Under the pieces are notes generated by a model. That model saw only the letters and a program-made list of their open reading frames with translations, had not been told where the DNA came from and made no database searches. The translations under genes and the position numbers were made by a program. A DNA stretch of 64,000 bases from Heterotrichella gracilis (taxonomy: Eukaryota > Sar > Xanthophyceae > Tribonematales > Xanthonemataceae), in NCBI GenBank assembly GCA_032358255.1, contig JAULBX010011656.1, positions 1 to 64,000 of the forward strand, given 5' to 3'. Below are positions 1 to 11,580 of the stretch, in pieces; positions within the stretch are counted from its first letter, which is position 1, and the number at the start of each line of letters is the position of its first letter.

Positions 1-74
<74 letters not shown>
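1..74. other. Poly-C homopolymer run at window edge
   Basis: Uninterrupted C from base 1 to 74. A homopolymer of this length at the very start of the sequence is most likely a contig end, gap filler or sequencing artefact rather than genomic sequence, although a true poly-C/G tract cannot be excluded from the sequence alone. Confidence 0.8.
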
Positions 75-1860
75 ACGCCTCCATCACCGGCATCGGCCCG
101 CTCGCAGCGCACCTGTGATGGCACTCGTGCAACCATGACACCAGGTCAGGGCCTGGCACGCTGGTCACGACATCCTTGAACTGCTGGAAGCGGCAAAGTA
201 GCAGAGCCGCTTCTGGGTGATAACTGGAGAATGTGGGTCGGCCTGGGGCGGACACCATCCTCGCACTGCGCTGGCCCCTGCACCCAATGCACCCAGGTAC
301 AGAAACGTCAGAAATCGCCCGATTCAACGCTGGCAGTCGCTGGCAGCAAGCAGGGGCTTTGCCCGGTTAAGAATGCTTCAATGGTCTGGTACAACTGGAG
401 TGTGGTGAGGTACATGTCCTGAAAACGTCAGCAGGCGAGACAGCACCAAACACCAAAGCTTCCTATACCCCATCCAGATTGCTTCCGTGAGTGCAACCCT
501 AGGCGAACTAAACGAGCCCGGCCAGGATACGCGGCGGTGCAGCGAGTACGGCTCCTGCAAAGCCCCCTTCTGGTACCACTGGGCTTTTAGGCACGGGACA
601 CTTGTGCTGTGTAGTAGAAAAGGAGGAATTCTGGGGGACACGCCGCGCTGCTACACCTAGTATCCAGGGTGCTCTTCCCCTTACCTTTGTTGCAGACCTG
701 AGGCCAAGCAAAAGAACCTGATGCTGGGCCCTGGCTCCGGGGAGCGGAAACCGCCAACGCCAAAAACTGCCCTCCTGTGTCAGCGAATACCCTCCAAGGG
801 CGGTGGGACCCGGACGGCCACCGAGCTTCGCTTCCAGTCGATAAACTATCAGCTGGTTGGGTCTGCTGCTGGCCAAACTGCCAGATGCTCTACCCTGCAG
901 CCCGTTCTGTTGCAGCAATTGAGGGCGCCTCTTGTGAGCACCAAGTGGCCACAGGGCGATAAGTGCCACGAAACGGACGTATGACAACAAAACAGTACTT
1001 GGCTGCCGCAACCTTTCCACAGGAACAAGTTTCCAGACAACGCGCAGGGACAAGCTGGTTTATTCTACAGCTTTCTTCTTCCAATTCTTCTTCTTCTCAT
1101 GGCTCGGTGAACAAACGAGGGCTACGTCACGCTCGTCCGATTCATCAGCCTAGCTTTTTGGCAGTATGGCGACGGTTCCCAGATCTTGGTCAGCGTACCA
1201 GTAATTACGGGAACTTGGGACCGTTGTCCTACTTGTCATATTTCTGTTGGGTACGGGCGCCCAACAACCACGCCGTTTTACGTCATTCGCTCAGTGGTGA
1301 CAATACAACACGGATTCGAATGGACCCTTTTACCACCTGGAGGCCTTGAGTCGACGTTTGAGACGTCAAAATCATACGTCATGCTGGGTCACCATATTCC
1401 TGGCGTGGTTCACGTTGTACAAGCTGCGTGAACGCCGATTGGCTGTGTCGGAAACGTTGGGAGTGGATGCCCGACTTAGGCTGGCAAGCAGTGTCAAAGT
1501 GTTGACATCAACATACTTGCTTTGTATCAAGCGCTGCGTTGAGTGAGCTGGGCAGCTTGGACAGCACACTGGCTTGTATTCCCCACTTTCAACGGAAAGC
1601 AGAACCCTCAAAACAGACAATGCAACGGCAACTCCGTAACGGGCTGTCACCTGTGAGTTGGTAGCCACCCTGCTCACATACTTTAAACAGTCGCATGCAT
1701 GCATGTGTGCATGCATATATTGTGATGCATCTCACTATGTATGCGTCCTGTGCAATACCCAGCTGTAGACCAGCCCCTGTGTGAGCCGTGCGGACTGTGA
1801 TGTTATCACTGCAGCGTGAGAGCCAGTGAAAAATAGCCGTGTTCAAAGCTAACCCATCTC
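75..1860. other. No gene recognised
   Basis: Open frames here are short, on both strands, and show no conserved motif or convincing splice structure. Near 1690-1718 there is a cluster of ATGCATGC-type palindromes. A partial gene truncated by the left edge cannot be excluded. Confidence 0.5.
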
Positions 1861-1872
1861 CTCTGTTGGGCA

Positions 1873-2952
1873 GTCTAAGGGCATGCTCGACTACTACAAG
1901 GTTAGAAGGTCGCCTGCCTCTGGTGAGATAAACCGAACAGCAAAGAAGCTTTGTATGAGTGAACCAGAGACGTCTGCAGAGGTGCTGCTATCAGATGATG
2001 AGGCGGGGCCTCCCACCCACCTCGGTGTACCTCTGCCAGTGCAAAGCTTCTTGTCTACCACCACTGCAGAGGTACAACCCCCTGGTGTGCTTGGTGTGCT
2101 TTGATGGTGCCTTGTACTTGTACGCGTTGATGTTGCTGGCGTCTTTGATGCAACGGTGGCCGTCAGCGCTGCTTCGTGCGGCTGGTGGTCTGTTGGGCCG
2201 CCTGTCACATAAAGTTGCCAGTGGGCCACCGCTCAGTGCGCAGTATGTATACCGTAACCACACTGTTGCAAAGAAGAAGGTTGGGGTCAGCGCACGGCAG
2301 CTCTTGCAGATAACGGCAGCTCCATCATGCGCTTCACATGCACTGTGTGACCCCAGGGACCCATGGTGCGGTTTTCAACCTTGTTGGTGGCACAAACAAG
2401 TACCAAATTGGAAGTTAGTGTGCAAACTTGAGTTGGCATGGGATACCATTCCAGGACATCGACAGCAGACAAGCAGCTGCACTGGACTCGCTTTGATATA
2501 TTGCTTCCTTGTTTGCAGGCAGTTGCACATACAGCTCGGCAGCTTACGGAAGAAAACAAAGAGTTGAAACAGCGCTTGGAGACATCAGAACAGCAGGTAA
2601 CCACCTTGCTGAACACTGTTGGTTTTGTCGTCTTTGTGAATGCGGATCATTGTCTGCGCATCCGCTTGCAATTGGCTGCAAGGTCATGCATAGGCTTCGC
2701 AGTACCAAGTGTGAGGGAGTAATATTTTTCTTGGGTCTGTCGAGATATGTTTGTGACTGTGATCCGTCAACCCATTGCTTACAGGTAGCTGCAATGAGAG
2801 GAGAGGTACTAAGGTTTGACAGAGACAGGTTGCAACACTGCTCTGCAGAAGAACTCTACCATCTGGATAAGGCCTTGAAAGAGGCGGTCAGCAAGGTTGC
2901 GGCAGCACGGCGCAGCTTGTCTGTGCAAAAGAAGCTGGGTATTGCCCTGTGA
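1873..2952 (+). CDS. Small coiled-coil protein, K-box-like helix at C-terminus (unidentified)
   Basis: I do not recognise this gene. Two exons are well supported by splice signals and frame: 2519-2596 (AG before, GTAACC after; sequence beginning AVAHTARQLTEENKELKQRL, a charged heptad-like helix) and 2785-2952 (ends in a stop; RLQHCSAEELYHLDKALKEA helix). Both are phase 0 and can join directly. A possible earlier exon reads SKGMLDYYK between an AG at about 1872 and a GT at about 1903. The terminal helix loosely resembles the K-box of MIKC MADS proteins and SKGMLDYYK loosely resembles the end of a MADS domain, but no MADS domain is visible upstream, so this is only a suggestion. The 5' end is undetermined. 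Confidence 0.4.
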
Positions 2953-3493
2953 GTCACAACGGCATGCAGCAGTGCTGACATAGGCACCATAGCCACAGTG
3001 CCGGCTATAAATTTTCATTTTGATATTATACAGCAGGTTTTGTGCCAGGGCTGCTGCACGGTATGTAGTGCCCTCGAGCAGGGTGATCTTGCTTGCTCAT
3101 TCCTTACATGCCGAAGGCATGCTGTACAAAAGCGGCATTTTGTGTTGAAGTATCATTTTGGGAGATTTCCCTCTTTTACATTCCCCAGCCCTTCTCGATA
3201 TAAAGTGTGCACTGCGAATGACGTTGTACGTGAACCCACCCTTTTATGTTGGCTATGTATGACAGGAGGTTGTGTCTGCACTGCTGAAAGGTACAGCTGG
3301 TAGTTTCTACTTGTAAAACATCCACCACACATGGCCATGCTCTTAAAACGCTGTAGCTGCATTTTTATCCAACACTGCTATACAAACAGCCTGTTGTATC
3401 TGCACGGCACAGCCGTACAGCCATGACAATACGCAGCAAACACCCACCCACCACGCCCAGCCATGTGGCCACCGCCATTGTGCAACAGCGGAA
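2953..3493. other. Intergenic, convergent gene ends
   Basis: This lies between the 3' ends of the coiled-coil gene (+) and the proteasome gene (-). It should contain both 3' UTRs. I see no further gene and no recognisable repeat. Confidence 0.5.
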
Positions 3494-4731
3494 TCAGTCC
3501 CTCTCACTGATAGCAGTCAAGTGCTCCTCCACCTCCTCCACTGGTAGGATGCGGAAAGACCTGTCATCCCCCTCCCTGGCCACCCCCACCTCCAGCTCGT
3601 GCGCCTTGAAGTCCTCAGAGACCACATTTTGTAGGGCTGTGATCGCAAGCTGTACCGTCTCGTCGTGCGTGTACTGCGGGTTGCTCTTGTACTTCTTTTC
3701 CAAGAAGTTCACTGCCTCCTGCTCCTTCACCCCTGCGCTTGTGCCCTGCGTAACATCAAACCACAAGGGCGTTAGCGAAGTTTGAAGACACGAACCAACA
3801 ATTATTGGCACAGTTTAGCTGCCCTCGAGGTCCGCACCTTGTACCCCACAAAGTAGCCAGCTGGGTCCACCTTGAATATCTGCGGTCCACGCTCCTCGTC
3901 CACACCGATGAGCATCGACACCACCCCAAGTGGGCGCATGTACGCATGCTGCAGCGCAACACACAGCGTCAGCAACCTGATGTGCCCCAGCAAACTGCCA
4001 CCAACCCATGCAGCTGACAATGCATGTACCTGTGTGTAGACTTGCGCTTGGTCTGCAAGAACCTTTGCCAGATAGTCCACAGGCACCTCGTACCCAAACT
4101 TGAACCTGAACTCAGCTGCTTCCTGGCGAGCTCGTTGGACAATAGACCTGGCATCGGCTGCAGTCAACAGGTTCAACGTGTTAGAAAGCGTAATGAGTAG
4201 GTGTTCAGGTGCATATTGACGGGTGGAAAGCTACATACCTATCATGCCAGTCACCAGCATCCCGATGTAGTCAGTAACCTGCAGGTCAGTTTTCGATTAA
4301 AAATCTCAAGTTTGATGGCAGCAAAACACACCTTGTAAAGCATGCAAGACTTAAAATCACACCTTGTACATGTGCCCCACGCTGCCTGGGTCGATGAGCT
4401 TGTCCTGCAGCACCCACAAACGTCAGCTCCATATGCATGCATGTTGAAGGACCTATCACAAATGCCCAACAGCCACACTCACCGGGACCCTCTTTTGCGT
4501 GACGAAACATACTGAGTCTTTGCCTCTGACAGCTATGCTTGTGATACCAGCTGCTTTCACGGCCTTGAAAGCGTACTCTGTAGGACGAAGGCGACAATCA
4601 TTTGCTGTGATGCGAAAACAACCAGATGTCATGAGGCAGGCACAGCCTGCACACTCACCGACTTGGTACAGTCTGCCGTCCGGGCTGAAGATTGTTATAT
4701 GGCGATCGTATCCTGAGCTTCCTCTCGACAT
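3494..4731 (-). CDS. PAA: 20S proteasome subunit alpha type-1 (PAA/PSMA6)
   Basis: Seven exons on the minus strand: 4731-4659, 4577-4483, 4404-4363, 4278-4239, 4157-4030, 3948-3838 and 3745-3494. They join in frame to 246 residues, the usual length of eukaryotic alpha1/PSMA6. The start is [15 protein letters not shown]; the proteasome alpha N-terminal signature follows ([18 protein letters not shown]). [39 protein letters not shown] and [20 protein letters not shown] are family-typical. The protein is a structural, non-catalytic subunit of the outer heptameric ring of the 20S core particle and has no active-site threonine. All introns are short (about 80-90 bp) and none holds an exon echo, unlike the large genes further along. 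The gene lies head-to-tail with CHLM on the same strand. Confidence 0.97.
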
Positions 4732-5639
4732 GGTGCCTGTGTTTTTGCTTACATCAACAATGGGTCTTGCATGCAACCCAGATGTGAACCAACGACGAAG
4801 AATGTCAAACTGCCGCAGTCAGAGAAAAGAGAGAAAAGAACCAAGTTGTAAACGGTTGCAAGCCCTGCACGATGTGTATGTATGTATGTCAGCTGGCTGA
4901 CTTATGAAAAACACTGCAAGTTGCATTGGGGACCATTGGAGTCCCCACGCAGGCCATTGGGAAGATGATCGAGTCCTCCAACCGCTGATGGGGATGCAAA
5001 GTACATAGTGACATCCTTGCGCCACCGAGCATGCGTGGAAGACCCATTGCCTTCTGGCGGTGTGCCCGGTTAGTTGCCCCACTGTGGGAATGCGGCATGG
5101 CGTGCGGCATGCCATGGGGTGAACCACCATGACAGTGTAGGATAGCAAGCAAGCCTATTTTGTGTTGGCAACCAAGCTTTTACAGTATGCTGTAACATAC
5201 AGCACTGTTGACAATCAGCCCCAGGGGAGTTGCAGAGGCTGCAAACTCACACCACACGTTGTCCATGCGACTACTCCAGAGGCTAACAACCGCACAAAGT
5301 ACGGCATGACCACAATATCCACTGCACCAATCTCATCACTTCTGCAGATACACCCTGCAGCATTCCAGCCAGTGAAAATTCAAACCTTGTACATCCCATC
5401 CCAAATCAGCGCCAGCAAACCCCCATCAAGCGCAGCAATGCTCGGCACAACACAGCGCGCATACCCCATCGCCCCCCGTCCCACTCTGCCCCTTCCCCAC
5501 ACCCATCCACCCACATCAACTCCCAATTATGCTCCCATAGATACACCCTGGCCAAGGGTAGTAAGATAAATAATAGGACTATTTACTATCTAATCACCCT
5601 TGACCCTGGCACACCAGTTGCTGCTGTAACCCGAAGTGC
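4732..5639. other. Intergenic between proteasome gene and CHLM
   Basis: About 0.9 kb holding the 5' region of the proteasome gene and the 3' UTR of CHLM, both on the minus strand. I see no additional gene; the open frames here lack splice support or motifs. Confidence 0.5.
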
Positions 5640-8600
5640 TTAGGCACGCACAGCCTCCAGCAGCCGAGAGAAGTAAAACTGCGTGGCAGTCATCTCGCGC
5701 TTCACCACCTTCCACCCTGCCCGCTGGAGTGCGGCCTCAACGTCAGCCTCCGCATGCAGGTAGGCACGGGTGGCCTGCACCGGCACTCACAAGTGTCAGG
5801 GCATTTGCAGGTATTCCTGTATGGAAACAGTGTCAGGCAAGCCTTGGCCCTTGGGCTGGGGTAGGCATACCCAGGCATGCTGATCCGGCTTTAAAGCTGG
5901 ATGCACGTACTACATTGCTGTATGGCGCAAGCTGTTCAAGGGTGATTGCTTATTCGTGCTGTACTATCGCAGCGCACGCCTTTATTAAGCACAGCATCGG
6001 TACGGGTGGTTACGGTAGGGGACTTAGTAGACTGAAGGGCAATGCCCTCCCCTATGCATACCCCACCTACACAGAAACCAATACGCCTGTTCACTGCCCC
6101 TGCTCATAATGATGGCCGACTATATGCCATGCGCACCTTTGATGGCCCTGGGAACAGCTCCCCGATGCGCTTGAGGATGGAGTATGCCAGGGTCTTAGGT
6201 GCAAAGCTGATGATCAAGCGCTCCTCGGCCAGGCTAGCCAGGTGGGTGATCATCTCATCGGCCTTGTTCTGTAGGGTGGGGGGGAGGGGCAGAGTTGGAG
6301 GGCGGAGCGCACAGGAGCAGGCTAATTCAAAAGCCTCATGACATGTACGCTAGCATATGTATGGCATAATATGGCATCACCCTACGTCATGTGCGCTGCC
6401 CTTGTTACAACCTGGCATGTAAATGTAGATGAAGGTTGTTTGAACTTTCAAATTTGGCGATTGTCAATGCACCATCTAATCCACTGTCCCATTCCCTGCA
6501 GGAAGCTCAGCATCAAGGCCAATCAATTGGTGGATGCCTGGGGGCATGCATTTGACCATGGGTGGAACCATTTGCTACACATTTGCCAGTCTGTTGTATA
6601 TTATACCGGAGAAACGGGAGGGAACAGGAAGCTATGCGCGGTCCCATCGCCATTTGCCTAATGCCACGTATGATCCGCCGAGGACGCCTCAGTATCGCGC
6701 ACTGATTTTCACAGTTGACAGCCTAGACACGCATGCAGCACTTGACCACCACCATTTCGCATCTGCCTGCAGCACACCTGTGGGATCATGACATCCAGGC
6801 AGGTGACTGCGTGGTCAAGTGGCGTGAACTGGGGCGCCCCCTTTGGTAGTTGACAACCAAACACCCTACCCAAAGCCCCACTACCAATGCAGGTGCATCT
6901 GCACCCCTGCTTGCCGGCAGCGCACCTGTGGGTAGTGGATCATGACGTCCAGGCAGGTGACCGTGTGGTACTTGCCCTTCACTGACTCCAGGTCAAGGGG
7001 CGTGAACTGCGGCGCCACCTTTGGGGCCTTGGCGCCGCCCGCCACCGCCGCGTTGTACCGCCGCTCCGCCTCCGACGTCATGGCGTCGGAGATGTCGCTG
7101 GCGCTCACCGCAGCACCCTGAAAAGGGACAGAAACAGAAGTTACTATGCAGTCATCATCCTATGATCTTTAAGGATCATCATCATCCCTAAGTTTCCTTG
7201 CCATGTGGCCCCTGGTGCAACAATCAGTTTGGTGCGGGTGGGTTGGATGCCACCCGCAGCCACCACGATGCAGCGCCGCACCACCTCCGTCGGCATGGCA
7301 ACATGTCCCCTGGCATGCACTGCGGTACCCTAAGGCACACAGGGATGGTACTATGTAATGCTCGTGCCGCTGCTAATGTGTACTGCAATTTTGCATCAAT
7401 GGGCGTGAGTGGAATGGCCGATGGAGGCAAGAGACTTTGCCATTGACCATGGGGCCAGTGGCTCCTCCATGCACCCACCACTGCCTGGTCAAGCCAGCTC
7501 TACTCCGCCTACCTTACAATCCATGCCCTGTTACGCCCTGGGCCACTCAAGTGTCGCACGTGCCTGCCCCACACAGCAGGCACCCCAAGTGCAACTCAGC
7601 AATAAGTACCCCACCCGCCACGCCACCATATCATACACTTTTTGTACGCACCCGCAGTGCCAGAGGGATGGACAGGCTGCCTGTGCCGCAGCCTGCATCG
7701 CACACCGTCACGCCCTCGATGCCCCCCTCGGCATCCAGCCATCCCAGAACCTTCTCCACTGTTTGTGCGTGGCCTGTCCTGATGTCCATCTGGACCTGCA
7801 CGGATGAACGCCAGGTGGCACCCACGTTCAGTTAACAGCGCACAAGTTTATTCACTGCCAATGAGATACGCAGCACTGGTTTGCTGCAAGAGTGGCGTGC
7901 CGGGCAATGTTTACGCTTTAGGGTTTAGGGTTCCGAGGCAGGGGTTCACAACTCACACCTGCGGGCCCACCACGTCACAGCTGTCACCGCTGGGACCTCA
8001 GCAAGACCAGCATGGCATAGGGTTGCAATGCGCGGTCTTATAGTTACAGGCTGTGTGCGCACCTTGTTGACCTCGTCGGTTTCGCCGTAGATCTTGTTCC
8101 AGCGCTCAAAGCCCGAGGTGTTGAAGTACTTGCGCACTGCGTCCTTCTCACTGCCGCCGGACTCCTCAAGCTGCGCTGACCGCCTGCAACAAAGTTTGAT
8201 TGGCAAATTACGTGCATTCCAGCAGTACAGCCAGACTAGCAGTCACCCTTGACTACATGCATGTGCCACCCTGACCTACCCAGGCCTTACACCGTGGAGC
8301 GTTCATACTCCCAAGCCCCACAGTACTGCATCTAGTCAAAAAGCAAGTTCAGGCAGGGGCAGCACAGCACATGTGTCCTGCCGTTGCATGGTATAGTGGG
8401 TTCAGCGCCCTGGTGTGTATCCTCTACATGTTGGGTGTTGAGAGTCGCACACCTCTTCTGTGGGTCAGTGGCAATCAGGGCAGCTCCCAGCGCTGCGATG
8501 GCCGCGCCACCTCCCAGGGCCAGTGGCAGCGCGCCAGCACCGTCAGCAATCTGGGAAACCTCTGCTGCATAGCTGGCTGCTGGGGCCAGGAGGCCACCCA

Positions 8601-8763
8601 CCAGGGTGACTGCAGCTGCAGCTGCTGCGCCATGCTGGGCCTTGCTGCCAGAGTGACTGCACTGGACAAGGGACGCAGCACGCCTGGGGAGGCTTGCTGG
8701 CCGTGTTGACTGGCTGGTGGGCCTGGCTGTGAAGGGCCTATCCATGAGTGCGTGGGTCTGCAT
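5640..8763 (-). CDS. CHLM: Magnesium-protoporphyrin IX O-methyltransferase, chloroplast precursor
   Basis: Six exons: 8763-8453, 8183-8063, 7795-7652, 7117-6926, 6268-6137 and 5774-5640, joining in frame to 344 residues. The enzyme transfers methyl from S-adenosylmethionine to the C13 propionate of Mg-protoporphyrin IX in chlorophyll synthesis. The N-terminus is a Ser/Ala/Arg-rich transit peptide followed by an Ala/Gly-rich hydrophobic segment typical of CHLM. Then come VRKYFNTSGFERWNKIYGET, the SAM-binding motif I VCDAGCGTGSLSIPLAL, VSASDISDAMTSEAERRY, YHTVTCLDVMIHYPQ, and the C-terminus ATQFYFSRLLEAVRA. The start at 8763 gives MQTHALMDRPF; an in-frame Met at 8745 is an alternative. The introns flanking exon 4 hold decayed partial copies of that exon, listed separately. 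Confidence 0.96.
6764..6845 (-). repeat. Splice-junction echo of CHLM exon 4, donor side
   Basis: Decayed copy of the 3' half of exon 4 (original about 6922-7022) located in the following intron. It preserves the donor context CCCACAGGTG and readable pieces of the TCLDVMI coding segment, but carries deletions and is not an open exon. This places a second plausible 5' splice site downstream of the true one. Confidence 0.8.
7236..7312 (-). repeat. Exon echo of CHLM exon 4, upstream side
   Basis: Degenerate copy of the 5'-central part of exon 4 (original about 7035-7110, coding SDAMTSEAERRYNAAVAGG) in the preceding intron. Similarity is clear over about 65 bases, but several substitutions destroy the frame. 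Confidence 0.6.
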
Positions 8764-9865
8764 GCCGTTTAGCTTTGGGAGCAAGCTGTGTGTTGATGGG
8801 ATAGTAAAATGAATAGAAAAGTGACAAGAAAACACTGGGTTTGGAGGTCACGGAGGGTACTGGCGTGGTGGGTACTCGAACTTGAGCCAAGCAGACACGA
8901 CAAAGTTGCTCACAGCGAGTTGCAGTGCGAGAATGGAGCCAAGACCCTCTGGCAAGCAGCTATGCGATTGCACTGGTAAAGGCGACGGCTTTAGTTCGGG
9001 TTCACGAGGGAATCTAGCGCTTTATGCGTTGCCCATTTGAGGTTTTGCTGCTTGTGCAGGCAACAAGGCACAAACCAGCAGGGGATAAGGGCGGGATAGC
9101 ACACAGCAGGCATCTGAGAAAGGCCACGTCAGCAGTCCACCCATGGTTTTGGGAACCCTTGGCAAGGGTATGAAAGGACCAAAAAAGGTCAACGGCAGTG
9201 TTCGATGTGCCTCATGAGGCTGCAGCGTGCAGCCAGAGAGGTCAAACTGCACGGCAGTACGTGTACGGGGCGGAGGGAACATGCCATGGAATGCGGCACA
9301 GCTTGATTGGCAAGAACTTGGAGCTTGTTCCCAGCAGGATGCAAGCAGAGGCTGCGCCATGATTGGGTTCATGATTACAGAATATTGACCGTTTGCAAGC
9401 GTTGTACGCCTGAAAAGTCGATGGACCCATCCAGGCCATCAAAGCAGATTGGACCAAAACAGCAGATTGGACCAAAACAAAAAGGCCAGGCCATGGTTTT
9501 AACTGGCCGTACAACCAGCCATGGAGCCATACCACCAAAGGCCATGGAACAGGCCATGACACCAGCCAGAAAGTCTGTGTGTCACCTCCTCGCCACAATC
9601 ATGCGGCAAGTTGACCGTGTGGCTGACATGCGGGTCCATGTACTGTAGCTTAACCTACAGTGCTAGTGGCATCAGGCAGCTGATGGCAGCAGATGGCACA
9701 ACACCGTGATAGCTAACACACACGGTTGCACGTTGCTGGGAAAAGTTACCCAAAGCCGTCTGCACTCAGACTCCGGTGACCATCTAACACGAGCCCCACA
9801 GGATATATGTGCCAAGCCGTGCGTTGCATGTCTTCTATTGCTACACCTGTGTTGCTGTAGCGGAG
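8764..9865. other. Intergenic, CHLM 5' region and TIM9 3' region
   Basis: About 1.1 kb without a recognisable gene. The longest frames (both strands, 9022-9648) have no conserved motif and overlap each other antisense. There is a short direct repeat, ATTGGACCAAAACA twice around 9449-9478. The CHLM promoter should lie immediately to the right of 8763, but no clear TATA element stands out. Confidence 0.45.
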
Positions 9866-10539
9866 CTATTTCTTTTGCTGCATCATACTCTGCATCTGCT
9901 GCTCTGCCTGGTTTGAAAGCTCCCCAAACCGCATGCCCACCCTGGCTGAGTGCTTCATGAACTTCTCACAGCACCTTTGCACGCACTGCAGCCACCAACA
10001 GGTATAGTTTGTAAAATAAACATGAGATCGGCAGGTTTTTGGTGCACTGATTACGGTTTTGGCTTGCCCAAAGAACGCACAAGTTGGTATACAAAGCCAT
10101 GCCATGCAGATGCTTCACTACCATCGTGACAAGATCTTCAACCAACTATCAGATACCCACCTTCTCCTCCGCCGGCTCCAAGTCTTTTCTTCGGAAGCCT
10201 TCCACGCAGTCCCGAAAACACCTCTCCACCAGCGAGTTGTACATTCGCAAGCTGCAGGATCACACCGCAGGTTTGAAATAGGATTCAGCTCTACAACTTA
10301 AAACCCAACTGATGACGCTCTATTTCCCACAAGACAAGGCTGTGTATGCCTCCAGGACACTCCAAATGGGTTGACAAGATGACCGTTTACATGCATGCAT
10401 ATGGGCAGCATGCATGCATGTGTGCACTAGTCGCCTGTCACTACCTGTCTCTGACTTGCATCGCCTCTATCGACGCCATCAGCTCCCTTTGCTGCGCCTC
10501 CGGCATGCCTTCAATGCCCTCTAATCCTGCAGGGTTCAT
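9866..10539 (-). CDS. TIM9: Mitochondrial intermembrane-space chaperone Tim9
   Basis: Three exons: 10539-10445, 10251-10161 and 9985-9866, giving 101 residues, close to the usual 90-100 of small Tims. It forms a hexamer with Tim10 that escorts hydrophobic carrier proteins through the intermembrane space to TIM22. The twin CX3C signature is present as CFRDC and CVQRC, in the Tim9-specific context LRMYNSLVERCFRDCVEGFR and CCEKFMKHSARVGMRFGELS, which separates it from Tim8, Tim10 and Tim13. The start MNPAGLEGIEGMPEAQQREL is the first in-frame Met with an open exon. The C-terminus is Gln/Met-rich. No targeting presequence is expected; import uses the MIA40 disulphide relay. Confidence 0.95.
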
Positions 10540-10694
10540 GGTTGCTGTGGTAGGCGGCTCAAAGACCAACAAAAGGATCCCGAATGTGGCAGCAAGTCGG
10601 TTGCAGTGGGAAGACGTTGGTGCAATAATTGTGAAGTTGACTGCAGGTTCACGTTCAAAGAGCGTGCATATTGTGCAAAAAGGGCGCCGGGTTG

Positions 10695-10702
10695 TATATA
10701 TA
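10695..10702 (-). promoter_or_regulatory. Possible TATA box for TIM9
   Basis: The octamer TATATATA lies about 156 bp upstream of the proposed TIM9 start codon. Its position is compatible with a TATA element followed by a 5' UTR of roughly 120 bases. It is only a sequence match; short AT runs also occur elsewhere. Confidence 0.3.
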
Positions 10703-11580
10703 ACTATTCCGTCGAGAGTCTGTGCTGTCATCATCGGACTCACTTACCGGGACTGGCCCCAGCCCCAGCATTGCCAGACACTGAGACAGTCATGTGAACA
10801 GGGCTGGTCCTTTTTCACGCCAAGCTCATACCCGGTGTGCGTATGAGTTGAGGTGACAAGATATAGTAACTGCTGCTGGTGTAATTTGGTACAAGCTTAC
10901 TTACTCTGACAGTTTTGGGCATGGCAACTGCATGGTGCCCACATTCCAATCAGTGCATCCAACAACGCCAAAATATCCACGAGACCAGCTCGTGCATAAC
11001 ATGGATAAGCTTAAAATAGATGAGCTACGTCTGTTTCTCGAAGTACCAACTGACACACAAATCACAAGTGCACCTCCCCGCCACCAATGTCTCCACACTG
11101 GGGTGGGCAAACAGTGCAACCGCCACCTGCTGAAAATTCAAACGACGTATGATAGTGCTAGCAACCCAAGGTGTTCAGAGTCCTGGAAAAAGCACATTTC
11201 GGCAAAAAACATTACTGTTGCAAGCATTGGATTGTTGACAAGCAATCAATGACGGCTGCGCCACAGCTTTATTGGCTCACAATTGCCAAGCTACACAAAC
11301 CACTAGTGAAGGTAACTGCACATGACTTCACAGCTGTGCTGCCCAGCACCCAGAGACACATATGTCCAGTTCAAAAGCTGCCCACGTTGCTCAACTTGCC
11401 CAGCTGCAATGTGGCATTAGCTTCGTTGACCTTGGATGCGAAGAGGCTGCCCACTCACGCGCTGGATTATTGCCAAACATCATCCTCTAGTCAGCCTATT
11501 CAATCCCCTCTCCGCAGCACTTTCTCTGCACCCAGACATGACCGCTGCTGCACACCGAGCCACCCCTGAAAGGTGTCCCG
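10703..11580. other. Intergenic between TIM9 and PAM18, holding a PAM18 exon echo
   Basis: This stretch holds the presumed TIM9 upstream region and the PAM18 3' flank. The only recognisable structure is a decayed copy of the PAM18 last exon at about 11385-11495 (separate entry). The remaining frames are short and unsupported. Confidence 0.5.
11385..11495 (-). pseudogene. Decayed partial copy of the PAM18 last exon
   Basis: On the minus strand this resembles 11594-11714, the J-domain end of PAM18: matching blocks include the segment coding for the residues around ASKVNEAKD and the segment coding IMIANHPD. Substitutions and small indels abolish the frame. It lies about 100 bp downstream of the intact stop codon, so it is a local partial duplication and not a second gene. 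Confidence 0.7.

Noticed and set aside
1883-2952. MIKC-type MADS-box gene
   Set aside because: Only a vague K-box-like helix and SKGMLDYYK are present; no MADS domain is visible, and K-box genes are a streptophyte feature. Reported as an unidentified coiled-coil protein instead.
9022-9648. Overlapping sense and antisense frames of 110-120 codons
   Set aside because: They overlap each other, lack domain similarity and lack splice structure; chance frames are expected at this GC content.
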